From Dromaius novaehollandiae (lineage: Eukaryota; Chordata; Aves; Casuariiformes; Dromaiidae): a DNA stretch of 64,000 nucleotides. Location of the stretch: assembly GCF_036370855.1 (NCBI RefSeq), contig NC_088099.1:20365501-20429500 (forward strand), in the 5' to 3' direction. The position numbers and the translations under genes were made by a program. The notes under the pieces are model-generated. The model did no database searches and was not told the origin of the DNA. It saw only the letters and a list, made by a program, of their open reading frames with translations. Shown piece by piece: positions 1-12,960 of this stretch (within the stretch, counting starts at the first letter, position 1; every line of letters starts with the position of its first letter).

Positions 1-3000
1 AGCTGAAATAGTGTATTACTAAGAAGCTTTTTCTCCCCAACAAATCTGGTGGTTTCAGTGCATAAGCTATGGACCTGAATGGATATTATGATAATGAGAA
101 CCAACCTATAGAATAGCAAATACAGGTTCTTTCTGTCAGAAAATTACATCTGTTACACTGGAGGCATTATACACAGCTTGATGGTTCACTGAATTAACTT
201 ATCCTCTATACTAGTAAGTTTTATGCCCAGTTAATTTAGTATAACTGTATTGTTTTGTTAAGAAACATATAACTAGAATCTAACAGGAATGTGAAATGCA
301 TCATGATTCTTTCCTGTCATCAGAAAGATTTTTTACATAAGGATGTGGAACCGATAGCTATTTTTAAGCCAAAGCAGTACCATGTTAACTTTCACAGGAT
401 AAAGAGTAATTTGTGTCACACTCTCCTCCATGTCATATTCTGCCAAGAATATCTGCAGTAACTTCCCAGAAGTCAGAATTTTTTGAAGTATATTAACTAC
501 TACGGGCATGTTTGCATCAGTGCTTGTGTTGGGCTCACAGGATTTTGCCCAAGGCATCAAAGCTCATGGACCATTGTCACCGGTACAAGAAATGCAGGGT
601 CACAGCACAAAGTAAAAGAGCAGGTGAAATATAGATCTATTTTAAGTTTTACAACTGATCTCAATGGCTATGTTTGCATTGTACAGTATTCCATTAAGAA
701 ACACTTTTTAACTATCCATCTTGCCTTCATTTTGGTGTGCATTTAGAGAGGGTCCAGCTAGACCTGAGAGCATGCTCTGGTGATGGGGTATCTCACCCGC
801 TCTTTTTATGTTCCTCACTGCCCACTTTGAGGCAGCCAGGTCTGGAGCTGTGCCAGGCTGCAAACTCATACTGCACAGGGCCATGTGCTTGTGCATGTGC
901 CCCCCCCCCATGGGCTCAGGTTTGAAATGCCCCCTTGAAGACTTCCAATCGCAGGAAAGTATCTGTGCTCATTATCTGGCACATTCACAACTGAATGTCA
1001 GACCAAAGGAAAGTTCCCTGCGTCATAGGTAAATCTCATGCCAGATTCTCGCTGGGAGATTCTGTGCACAGCTGTGACTGTAGCTCTTCCTCAGAGCGAT
1101 GACAGGAGCCACCTCATCAACATGGTGAGCTTCAAGAGGTGGCATGAATATCCTCTTGCAGCCCTATGTTGAGGCCAGGAGGGTCAGATGACCCGAGCTG
1201 AACACCCACAACGTACATAAGGAGCTGGAAAGGCACTACGCAGCCTGGCACATGATCGGAGCCCGCCACACACGTGCTGGTGAACTGCACACTCTGGCCT
1301 CCCTCCTGGCGCTCGGAGGCTGGCCCCACGCTGGCACAGCCCCACGCAGCTGCCCAAGGCTAGCCTGGCAAGGCTCTGCGACTCACCCGCACAAGGGGGG
1401 GAGGCTCGACCTGTCAGCAGTGACTTGCTCCAGGTGACTTTGCTGAACAGGCACTGCTCTTGGCCAGGCTGCCATCTGCATTGCTTTGAAGGCTGCCGAC
1501 AGAGGCAGTGTGGGATACCCTTTCTTGGTGATTCCTCGTTGTTCAGGTCCAAATGCTGTTCTGTGGGAGCACAGCTAATTTAGAAAGTTTTGCAAAGGGC
1601 CACAGCTAGAGAGATTTCTCTTGCAGTTGCCCACCTTTCACCTAGTCTTTTTTTTCAGTCTAGGTTTGCAGAGCTTTTCAAGGAGGCAGGGAGGAAGCAA
1701 GCTGCATCACAGGGCCGTTGGCAGTACCCCTGTGACCAAAGGGGAAAGAGGCGTTCTTGTTGGCTGTGAGGAACTGTCTTTTGTCTATGCTCGGTGTGTG
1801 TTGCAGATGATATAAAATTTTTCAGAGGGCAAAAATGGCTTTTGGTTCTCACCAGAAACAAAGGTGGGATTCAGTGTGAGACTGAAGCATCTAAAGGACC
1901 TAGTTGCAAAGCTTTACCGGAGCTATGCACCTCAGTTCCTTTTGCAGTCAGTGAATATCCAAGGCTTATTCAGTTGCCAAAATGTTCGTGTTCTTTGCCA
2001 TTGAGATGCCCTGGAGGTTTCTGCCTGAGCTCAGCAGCTCCTCCAGAAGAGCTCAGGTCTTCTGTAGGTCTTGCATCCTATCTGCAAGCCTCATGTGGAT
2101 TCCTCAGGTAGCCTTGAGCATCTCGGATATACTCGTTATCAGTACTAGTAAGAGGGCAACTGAACAGAGCCTCTCATGATTTTTCTCAAGGTGGGCTGAC
2201 TCACTCTCCAGGCTCCACTTACTGTGCTGAGTACACCTCCCCTGAGATTTATGGACTGGATGTGTACCAGCTCTAATGGGAGCTTAGACACATCGTATAC
2301 ACATGCATTAGATGACTAAATTCAGGTGTCTCAGTCCTGCCCGAAGTGTTTATCACTCAACAACATACGTTCTCACTTACGACTCAGTTTCATGATGAAG
2401 TTGTAAAAAACAGTTTCAGCACACACACAGCAAGGGTCTCACCACCCCCATCCCCTGAGGGACCTGCGCTGCAAGCTCCAGGTACTGGGGACCTCTGCCG
2501 AGGTGAAGGCAGGCTGGGGCAGAGAGAGACTGAGCCCCAACACAAGCAAAGGAAGGCTCCATCCCTGCTTTTGCTGCTGGCAGTTGCCAGTATAGTCAGG
2601 AACAGAGGCAGGCAGGGCCACTTAGATGAAGCTGCATGGTAGGCCACGTAGAAAGCACTTCTACGCCCAAGATGTTACTAGGAATGCTGAAAGCACTCAG
2701 ATTAGGGGGTCCCAAGGACACTTGGTGCTACTTTGTCTGGACATATCTGGGACATTTGGAAAGTATGGTAAGGGCCTGAAATGTGTGTGTGAACTTCAGC
2801 TTTGGATCAGTCCCAAGTCAGTCACTGGAAGTAATCTAATAGAGCAGTATTAACATGGCCAGTGGGACCATGATTTCACACCTCATGTAGGTGCCTTTTT
2901 TTAACTAAGAAATTAATGTCTTTGTTTTCTCCAGTCTTGAAGCTAGCATAGCTAAATGTTCCTACAAAATGAGTGTGAGAGACTGCTATTTCTATTTACT

Positions 3001-6000
3001 AGCGTTTTATACATTCACTACAATCATGAGTAGTTGAAAAAGGTTTATGGCATTGTTAATTGAGACCTTAATGCAACTGCATCTAAGCCAGTTTCCTCTC
3101 ATGGATTGAAAAACTGAAGTGTTTATTTTGTTAGAACATTCAGAAACTAAACCTAGAAATGGAAGCACTTCCACCAAATACGATACTTATGAGAACAGTT
3201 GCAGAGGCTCAGTCATTTCCACACAGCAGCAAGAACCAAGGCCAGCAGTGTTGGCAGGGCTAGGCTCAAAGTGAGAATGCCATCATGCACTTCCATAATC
3301 CCTGGATTTAAATCCCCGCCACAGTTTCCTGAATGCACGGTTTTATCCTACTGTGCTGAAAGGAAATGACTTCACACATTCTGTTGATGATCACATGCAA
3401 AAGTTATGATTTTTTGCATGCCAATAAAATGAGACTCTCCCACAGTATATTGCTACGAGGCAATATGTTTCACAAGGTGTGGCTCTGAAAAAGTGTGCTT
3501 AACTGTCATTAGCTTGCAGGGGAGTGACCTCTCTCTTCATTTGCCTCTCTACTCCATAAAATAGAGTTTTTGCTTGTTTGTTTCTCTTTCCAAAGTATGT
3601 CATCAATATCAACTAAATATCCACTTATTTGCTATAAAAGTAAAGTTTTGTTCTAATCTTTTTATCCAAAATGTGAGATTAACAACTGTCATTCATAAAT
3701 GGTATCTCATGCAAAATATTTTAGGCTCAAATTTTTAAAAAGGGCTGAAGTGTCTACACTATAGTGTCACTGAAGTGTCTATATCTACAGCTTTAAGCTT
3801 TTCTTATTGATAAAAGGTTTATTTGCATTTCTTCTGCCAAGTACATTCTGAACTCTGCAGTACAAAACCCCTGCCTGTTAATGGACATGGTATTTGAGCT
3901 TCAGATTAGTATCCTCTCGAGTGTTTTTCTGACAAGACGCTAATGAACCAATCAGTGCAGCTTTGCCTGGAAGGAAACCCATAAAACATGAATTGTAAAA
4001 CCAGTCCATAAATAGAAATTGCTCAGATTGTACATCTGGTCCATCATCGTATCAATGAAGATTTCAGCGAGAACAAATGAGGGAACCCATTTTCTGATAG
4101 AGATGTTCATCCACCTTCAACTCAGCCCACTTGGATCTTGGAGCTGTCTCAGTAGTACCTTATAAATTTGCACATTTTATGTGATTTTAACAACTTCTGA
4201 GATTTTATTTTTCCATACTTTTTCACATGGACAAGGTTGGAGGGGAAAATCTGTCTAAACTACTCTGGGAAAACTAGAAATGCCATATTTGTTGGTTCAA
4301 AAACATACCACACACATGCAGTGAATATGCTCTGGGGGCTGCAGCAGGCATGTGCTGTGCAGATGGCCTGTCCATGAGCCATGACCTGACACTTGCCCAC
4401 CCCGTTGCTCTGCATGCGCAGCACCAGAGCACAGCGCATGCCCGTGTGGATGTACCTCTAGATACATCCAGGGTTACTGCACCTCTCATAGGGCAGTTGC
4501 CTGCTGGTGTATCTATCCACCCTCAAACAAATTCTTTAAATTAATGTTGGAGGGCTCTGTCTCAGTGAGAAGATAAGGGCTTGCTGCCACTAGGTGAAAC
4601 TCTGTGGCCTCTGGCATAAATGTGTGGCTTCTGACACATACCAGCTCAGACCAGCTGCCCATGAAAGTCCCTTCTGACCTCAAATCCTTTTCAAGAGACT
4701 AATTGAGAGAGTTACTGTTATGCAGTGCCTGATTTGTAATTTATGCAAAGTGAGCTGCTCACAGTTCATTTTCTGATGGAGAATTTTTGTCCTCATTACA
4801 GTATTTGCTATCAAAAAAGGAATATCTGATAATCATTTCACACAAGCAAACTGATTGATAGTCTGAAGCAGGGTGATTCCTTCTTTTGGTTAGGACATGA
4901 TGTGAGAAGGGAAGCCAAATGTTATGGTACTAGTTCCTCAGTAAAAAGCAAAACACAGGCAAATCCATTTAAATACAGAACACCAAGGCATCCTAGCAGA
5001 GTGAGAACCAGAGCTTATATAAGAGACATTACACACCTCATTAGGGAATGCAAAATATTTGACAAGGCAAAGCCTGTTGAGATCTGTAAATAAAGTATGA
5101 ATGTTGGTGCTCCAGGGCAAAAAACTAGAACAAGCAGATACCGAAAAATAAAAAGGTGAGTTTAAGCTCCCCTGTCTAAAGTATTTTAAAACACTCTAAA
5201 TGTTCCCAAGTTTCTTAGTGACATCCTGTTCATTCAGCATAGTAAAATGCTGAGCAAGTGACAGGTACAGGGCAAACCTGATTCCTGAGGATGTAGCACA
5301 TACACGACAGTAAAATAATTACCTTGCTATATTAAGTGTCTCTGTGGAGTATAAAGCAGTCTCACTGGTACTTACATGAGTGTGAGAGGAATTTATTAGC
5401 ATTTTGGGGGGAAATAAATACGTTCTTGCTTATAATTCAGCAACAACATAGTATTGATAAATAAAGATCTGATGGATGGGACTGTCTCATCCCTGAATCT
5501 CAGTTTTGCAAGGCTGCTCCACCAGCTGCGCAGTTCTTACTCCTACGAGCAGTTCTGCTTCTCTCCAGGGCACGGCAAAGATCTGTGTCCTTTCAGGTTT
5601 TATATAATGTAAATTTAAAGCTGTCAGCGAAGAGGGGCAGCAGCAAACTCAAAAATAACACATACCCACACCATGGCCTTTCCAAAGCCATCACAAAGAG
5701 CGCCTAATCTCTCAAAATGTAATAGAACCCAAGTTCCGACAGAGATCAGCCGACAGCTCAGCTCAAGGGCACTTTTTGAAGATGAAGAGCTCAGCAAAAG
5801 TCCCCAGCTTGCAAAATTTAAACCTGCTACAACACAAGATGAACAACAATTTTAAAGTGCTGGTGATGGGCAAATTAACTGATGAAACTGCCTGTTTCTA
5901 CTACTGGTAAAGGAAATAGGCTATATCTTTCCTCATTATAGAGTTTTTGTTTTTCATTTTTAAAATCTACATCTTTGCCCAGCAGAACATAACTAAGCAT

Positions 6001-7079
6001 TCTATTATTATCCAAACCACAGTGTCAGACAGTAGACCACTAATGGTAAAGCAGCACAGGGTAAGATTGGTATCACGGATATACCTTCTTGCAGCAATTT
6101 TAGATTACATTCACCGTAACTAATCTATTCGGACTAATAGTAAGCTGATATTTCTCTGTTTATCATGCCTTTGCAAGAGGTTATCACTGATATAAGTACA
6201 AAAATGAAGTACAATCTCTGAATCCTCTATATTAAGGAAAATTTTAAAAAAATCTGGCATCACATTGGACATGCAGCACAGATGTATTGAAATTAGCCTG
6301 TATGTTGTGTAATAGCAACCAGAGAAACATTCACTGCAAACACGACTATATTTATATAAGGAGAGTTATAGAACGATTCATGCACTGAACAACAAAATGA
6401 AGTGAACACACACTTCAGATGCAGGAAGTCTATGAGAGAAAAGCCTGAATGTCACTTGGATTTGATAGCCCAGCTCATCCCTCTTGACTGAGGTCAAATA
6501 GCTCTGAACTATAACCCTGATGGGAGAAGGAAATGAGCATGCTCCAGAAAGGCTGTTTTGTACTCCCTCTCTCCCTCCCCAGGACAAGAGAGAGAGCAAA
6601 AGAAGTCCCACCCCTGGTGAGGTCAATGAGGTCTCCTCACTGAGGACAGGAGGTCTCCACAGACCCACTGCCTCAGGTCTCTGGAGCAAATGCCTGTACG
6701 AGGTTTGTCTGGTTGGAGCGAGTAGCTGAGCTGTTGATTTAGATGGGGTCTATCTTTGTAGTCCCCCTGTAAGAGGCACCTTGGTTAAGCTGGCCACAGG
6801 ACTTTGTATTCAGCATTTCTCTTGGGGCAGAGCCTCGGACATTTTTGACATATCGGCTCCAAAAATTTTACAAAGATGTTAGAGATCAGCCATATATGCA
6901 CTATTTGACAAGAAAGCCTGAAGAGCTAAATGTAAAACAGAGCCTGCAAGTCAGCAAGTTGTTCCCCACAGTCAGAGTCCCCCAGGGAGTCTCCTGAGTC
7001 TACATTATTCCCCCTTACATATTTTGCAACTCAGGACTCAAGTTCTGGGGGCCTCGTCCATTCTCCCAAATGAAGAGAT
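1..7079. other. Gene-poor flank, left end
   Basis: Mostly unique AT-rich sequence with some moderately GC-rich patches (about 700-1550 and 2400-2650). Apart from the CR1-type relic at 4590-4695, no exon, RNA gene or clear repeat could be supported. The many short open frames lack splice sites and recognisable motifs. Confidence 0.6.
4590..4695 (+). mobile_element. CR1-type 3'-end relic, sense
   Basis: AGGTGAAACTCTGTGGCCT, then GTCCCTTCTGACCTCAAATC about 70 bp later, match in order the 3' tail of old sauropsid CR1-type elements as I recall it. Very diverged. Confidence 0.5.
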
Positions 7080-7964
7080 GACCTTCAGCACCTTTCTCAA
7101 TATTTTCTAGGCCCTTTGAGACAGAGTGATTGAATGTCACACAGTATTCAAAGTGTAGATGCATCATGGCTTTTGCACTGCAGCATAATTACATGGTCTG
7201 ATTTGTATGGAGTTCCTTTTCTAAAAATTTGTCCAGTTCGATTTGCCTTTGACTTGCAACAACCACTGAACTGATGTCTTCCGAAAAGTATCCACATTAA
7301 TTCTTAGACCTCTTTCTTGAGTGGCACTAGGGAATTAAAATCCCTTACTGGGTATACATATATGGTTAAAGGCTACTTTTTCCTTGTATGCATTACCTTA
7401 TATTGACATACAATATTGACATTGAATTTCATTTGCCATTTTATTAATCAGTAAGCCATGCACCTCTTTCAGCTACTTTAAGATCAGACTATTTTGAGAA
7501 ACATTTTATGATCTGCAGTATTGCCACTGCATTATTCACCTCTTTTTCGTGTTCTTTATGAATATGTTAAATGGCACAGTCATAAGCCCAAGTCCATGTG
7601 ATAGCCCACAGATAAATTCCTTCAGTTTTCTCCAACTCTTTATGTCTTTTAATTGAAGAGAAGACTGTTTCTCTCATCTCTTGAAGGCGTAATTTCCTCA
7701 GAGAGCACCTTTAAATTAATATTGTGCTTATACTGCATTGATGTTTGCTTGTTCTCTGCCTCTGTTCTGGATAAATTGATTCTACTGCCAGTGAAACCTG
7801 GGAGCACACTAGAGACCACGACATGTTGGGCTTCTGCTCTAACATATACTGTCATGAAGCAGGCTCTGTCAGAGTCCTCCTCTGAAAGTCTTATGGCCCT
7901 ACATGCTCTTCCATTTTGTGTATCACACCTGCCCCTCATGTCACTCAGTAAAGACATCTGGGGA

Positions 7965-8050
7965 GGCTGTGAGAACTGCTTTCATCTGTGTCTGTTCTGC
8001 AAAATGGTGGGGACACATAGGTATAAACTGAGGCACAGAGACTGGAGCCC
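7965..8050 (-). mobile_element. SINE fragment (MIR/core-SINE-like tail) nested in the CR1 fossil
   Basis: Read on the minus strand, CTCTGTGCCTCAGTTT (8040-8025) followed by a diverged CCCCACCATTTTGCAGA is the familiar body of tRNA-derived MIR-like SINEs. It interrupts the antisense CR1 match, so it either inserted later or separates two CR1 pieces. Confidence 0.45.
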
Positions 8051-8124
8051 TCACCAGTATATGTCAATGCTAGACCCATGAAATTTCCTACCAGAACTAT
8101 GAGGAGGCAGAGGCAAAGCCGGCA

Positions 8125-8218
8125 CAGGCCAGCTGCATAATATCCATGAAAGAGAGGAAAGCACTTTACCTCAGGCCAGCTGCATAATATCCATGAAAGA
8201 GAGGAAAGCACTTTACCT
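8125..8218 (+). repeat. Perfect 47-bp tandem duplication
   Basis: The unit 8125-8171 (starting CAGGCCAGCTGCATAATATC) is repeated without a mismatch at 8172-8218. It sits in or beside very old repeat sequence, so the duplication itself must be recent. Confidence 0.95.
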
Positions 8219-10130
8219 CTGGCTGCTCCTTACTCTCTGTACTTAGGGATACCTTTGGTATCAGGTCCCTGTTTTGCCATATTTGGCCACCGATGCAGAC
8301 AAGGATCCCTGGAAAGAACCTCCTGATGAAAGCTGTCCTTCCATCTACCTTTACAGTAACTTCTACCAATTTGCCTGGTATGGATGTCAGACATACTCGT
8401 CCATAGTTTTTCAGATTATTCCTTAATCCCTTTTTAAAGACTGATGCCCCATTTGCAGCTTTCCATTTTCAGTTATCAGGTGCTTGAAGCAATAACCTAA
8501 GCAGGATGATTCCAGTCCAGCAGTTTCACAATGGAGTACACCTGAAGCTCTTGCATTAATTTGAACTGGTCCTGGGAACTTGTTAGGTTCAGTTTATTGA
8601 TTTATTCTAAAACTTTTCCTATTGACACTTCATTCAGCATTTCTCACACTCATCCTCTCTCCAGTGGGAACCTCACTGACCTCTTCTGTAACAACCACTA
8701 ATAAAAACGCATCATTTAGCTCTGCTGCAAGATCCTGTGTTCACAGAGTGTCCTTTTTATACCTTCATCACGTATTGGCTCCACTGACTTTCTGGTCAGT
8801 CTCTTGCTTTTGATGTTTTTGGAGAAGGTTTTATAGCAGATTTCATATCTTTAGTAGGCTGCGTCTCTAAATCGTCTTTGACCAACTTTATTGCAGTTTG
8901 ACATTCAGCTTGCCAGGGTTTATGTTCTTCTCCATTTTCCGTGTTCAGATAAGACTTTCACTTTTTAAAAGATGTCTTTAATACCATCTGGCAGTTTCCA
9001 CTGCCTTGATGTTTGACAGTGCCAACATTTTGTTTTTCTTTTGGTCTTATGAAAAACATTTCTGGTGGTGGTGTACTTTTACGTGGTGCTTCTAAAATGC
9101 TGTTTTGAAGCAGTCTCAATGCTGCCAATAAATATTTTACTGCTTTATTTAATCCTATGTTTTTCTTTTACTAGCTTACTGATTTATTGTAGTTTGGCTT
9201 TCCGAAAGGCCTGTCAGACACATACACCATCTCAGATTTTTGTTGTTCAAAAACAAAAAAGCTACACTAATTCAAAAGACCATCTTCTCATGAGACTGAC
9301 CCCACAGGTATGTGGTCTTACAAGAGTTTTCTAGTGAAGTCAATAGACTGGCATTAGAAAGGGTTTTGAGGAGCAGAACCCTTGAAAGTTTTACTGTAAT
9401 CAAAAAATAAGATTTTTTCTGCATTGCTTTTCTCTGGCCTCAGATGTGCCCACCTTCCACTTGATTCTAGGTATTTACACACCAGAAATTTGCATCTAAA
9501 TGGCATAAATTAGGCATAGCCTTGTTATCTAGTCTTATGGAATATACATTTTTCAGTGAATTGTAATTAAAAAATTGTTATATAAAAGAGAGGCATTTGC
9601 AATCACGAATGAAATTTGACCTTCTTCTAAAGACTAAATCTGTTCTCCATTTACTTATGAAAGTTGTGTCTGCCATACACAACCTGAATTACTTCTCTCA
9701 AATAGATATTTAAAGAGCTGCATTAATTATCATTTCCTCAGGATTCAAAAGAATTGCTATGGGCTGAAAGAGAAGAAAAGGTTTAATCATGCCACTCTCT
9801 TTCACCCCAGTGACCCTTTTCCCGGCCTGCAGCTGGCATCTGAGCTGTTGTGTAAGTGGAAAAGAGGCAACAACCCACAGATGAATATGAATCACATAGG
9901 TGTTTTATTTTAAAATGACAGGATTCTGACTATAACACTTGTGCCTGTAAAAGGTCAAATACAATTTTTCATTTCCTGAGTTGGGAGGGAGGAAGGGATT
10001 GAGGCGACATCTAAACTGTTCCCATGCCCTGGCAGCCTGGGTGACTGCTGTGGGCCCCAGGGGTGAGGTGTAGCGCAGGTGCCCTTTGCCCCATGCATTA
10101 GATGTACTTCCTGCAAAGCTGCACAGGGGA

Positions 10131-10190
10131 CGGTGCACACCTGGACAGCACATGCCTGGACATTGCACACCTGGACGGTGCACACCTGGC
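10131..10190 (+). repeat. 15-bp minisatellite, four copies
   Basis: Four contiguous 15-bp units (10131, 10146, 10161, 10176) share the core GCACACCTGGA with few changes. Each unit contains CACCTG or a near copy of it. On the minus strand the repeat is read as a Val/Gln/Cys pentapeptide repeat inside a spurious open frame. Confidence 0.9.
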
Positions 10191-12784
10191 CCTCCGTTCA
10201 GTGTGAAGCAGGAATACGCTGGGGCATATAGGTAGTCCCAGGTGCTGCAGGACACTCTGAGGTACTGCTCTTTTGACCTAACCTGGGACCAGGGATCAAA
10301 TGTAGGTGAGAGACTGCTCTGCTTTGTGTTTTGCTGCTGTTGCACAGCCTGCAAAGTCACCCAGCAGCGCAAAACAAAAGGAGTCCAATGCTTCGACCCA
10401 GTCAGGGTGTGTCTGCACATTGCGTGGATATTCTTGCAGGAGAAAGCAAAGGTTTCTCCAGCATCCAGCATCTCAGGGACATCAGGGAAGCTTCTGTGCA
10501 GGAAGTGGTCCTGAGTGGGAGATACACTGGTTTTGCGGTTCCTCCAGGCCCATAAATCATGCATATATTAATCCTTATACAGACTTCTGATTTTCTTTTT
10601 ACTTTGGTGTAATTCTGAGGTTGTTTACATGAAAATAGTGAAATTAGATACAGATAAGCCAGCGGAAGTTAAAAGAGACTTTGTCTTTGTAAGCCTTTAC
10701 TTACCTTTCCTCCATGCAGCTAATGACTCCTGTGGGTTTTTTTGTTATTGTTTTGGGGGGGTGTCTTTTTTTCTTTGAGAGCCATGCTTCATGGCAATCT
10801 CTGTCTCCTCTTATGGTTTCAACAGAAATGGGGTCAAATCCTGTATGCCAGCTCCTGCCTTCCTTTGGAAAATGAAGTTTGAAATAGCAGCCAACACCCT
10901 GCTGACAATGTGCAGCAACCAGCAAATTCCACCTCTTACTTTAAAATTAAAATATCAAAATCAGAACAACCGACATGAAAGCAAGGATGTAAGTCCAAAT
11001 TTATAGAGGAATCCTGTTTCTCTTTTAAAGGAGATTTGTTTTGAACTATCAGTAGCACAAGGCCTCTGTAAGCGCCAAGTGCTGTATTCAGATCGTCCTC
11101 CCTCTCAAGCTCCATGTTTCCTATTGACTGGCTATAGGGATCTTCTCATTTATCACTGTCCCTGGGCCTTTCCACCCCTCAGAAATTTTAGAAGACCTTA
11201 TTCTCCTGCTGAGTAGGAATCAGGACTAAAGGAAAATGTTGACTCTCTGAATATTACCTGAATCCCAGAGCCACAAACTTATAAAGGCGCCTAACATCAA
11301 CTGGGCACATAAATCCCGCTGACTACAATACAACGGATTTTAAGCTCTTTGAGTCAGGTTCCCGGCTGTCACTGTGGTTCTAGGCTGCAGTTTGTAATGG
11401 CACATGCAATTTAAAAATGAGCTTGGTTTAGTTGTTCACATAAGGCAACATCAAAGGTGTGCCAAAGCAGATCATAGAAAAATGTCATTGTAACCTTGCA
11501 CCGCTCTCAGAGTCAGGTCTCTCTCTCCAGCAGATTTTGTTTGTTTCTTTTGAAATTCATCTCAGACTTCTGCAGAGATAAGAATGGAAAACACCATTAC
11601 CAGGGGCTGATAACTTTGTCCCTTTTAAGATCTAGAGGAAAATGAAAGTATCTGATGGAAGCTTCAGTTCAACCTTTACCACTAAGTTCCTAATGCAGCA
11701 CTAAAATGAAAATACACCATCAGAACTGGTGCAGAGTTTTGATCTCTCCCAAAGTACACCTGATAAATGTGTAATCCAGGATGTATTTCAAAACAGAATT
11801 AAGAGAATAAATTACCCAAAAATACACCTGGTCTGAGGCTGAATAAGAAGTATATATATGCCATGACAGATTTTTTTCAACATGTTCATCCTGAAAACGT
11901 CCTGTGCAATTTTAATTCCCTACTGATATAGGCTGCATTAGGGACATGCAGAGTGAGTATTTTTCACTTTTAATCACATTTTCATCACCATACTGAGGGT
12001 AAACTTTCAGGTGGCTTTAAAATTAAGCTGTCTTTGAACTTCAAATCTATGTAACTACAGGAATGATAAACACTATACAGATTACAACACACCAGACTTG
12101 TGTTTTTCAAAATCAAAATAATTGTACAACAGGTCATACATTCAAAGATTTGTAAGTATTAAGTCTCAATAAGCATATCACAGTACTCAAGACTCAATGG
12201 AAAAAATCATCTTGCACTCAGAACTCCCATGCATATCCCAGCAAGTTAAAATATAATTCCTCTATTTAGAAATTACAAAGCAAGTTTTGCTTTCTATGGA
12301 CATTCTGTGCTTTATGTGCTCTGGCAGGAGTTTTGAATGCAAAATATTAGTAACAAAATATGTCAGAAAAAACAACAGAGAAAAAGGATGTGGTAAGTGT
12401 CCGTCTCCGTACAACACACCTCTTCACTATCTAAAACAATAAAAGCAGTCCTTCGCCTGATTATTTGACTATGATGTTGTATAGAACTGGACTATGAAAA
12501 TGGATATTCAGTATTTATGTTTCTTTAAATTTTGACATTTCCTAGGGTATGTGCAGCAAGTCTAGAAAATGAGGAAATTTATTCCAAGTAGATTTTTGTG
12601 AATATATTCTTTGGAAACTTTATACAGCTATCCTACACTCAGCTTTTCTTTCTCATCTAACTCACTCCCCCCTAGATGAGTGAGAGGAGACAAAAGTACG
12701 CACAGAATTTTATTCTTAAGACATCTTCACAAAGAAGAACTTACAAGCGTTTCCACAAGTAGCTGAGTACAGATTTTTCTGCTG

Positions 12785-12960
12785 ATGAAAGATCACTTAA
12801 TTGACTTCATTCAAATCACACCAGGCGGGTGATTAAAAGATTGATTAGGGACTTTTCCCCCTCCTGTCAAGCTTGACTGCAGCTCAGTTAAATAAATAGT
12901 ATATCTCTTCCTGAGCTTGAGATGATAATGCACTGCTTGATTGACTAAAGTGTCCCTGGG
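12785..12960. promoter_or_regulatory. Candidate non-coding regulatory block with homeodomain/TALE-like motifs
   Basis: The block clusters CACTTAATTGAC, GATTGATTAGG, CTGTCAAGCTTGAC and CTTGATTGACTAAAG, which resemble PBX/MEIS and homeobox sites. The OTUD1/PTF1A/KIAA1217 interval is developmentally regulated in other vertebrates, so an enhancer is possible. No conservation data are available here, so this is a guess. Confidence 0.2.

Larger units (their letters stand above)
7080..9235 (-). mobile_element. Large ancient CR1 LINE fossil (reverse-transcriptase region and 3' part), antisense
   Basis: A colinear series of diverged matches to the antisense CR1 consensus, as remembered from sauropsid genomes, spans about 2.1 kb. 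Examples are CACAGTATTCAAAGTGTAGA (7140), GAATTTCATTTGCCATTTT (7424), CCAATTTGCCTGG (8367), GGTCCTGGGAACTTGTTAGG (8568), GCTTGCCAGGGTTTATG (8909) and TTACTAGCTTACTGATTTAT (9169). The coding strand is minus. All reading frames are broken, the region that should hold the YLDFxKAFD segment is disrupted, and the middle (about 7,790-8,340) carries foreign sequence. Short open frames here (for example 7649-7957) are not genes. Confidence 0.75.

Noticed and set aside
9905-10564. 219-codon minus-strand open frame
   Set aside because: It runs through the 15-bp minisatellite (Val/Gln/Cys repeats) and has no domain, promoter or splice support.
11265-11350. Resemblance to a reptile interspersed repeat (GGCGCCTAACATCAACTGGGC region)
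   Set aside because: The similarity is too short and too diverged to separate from chance without a repeat library.
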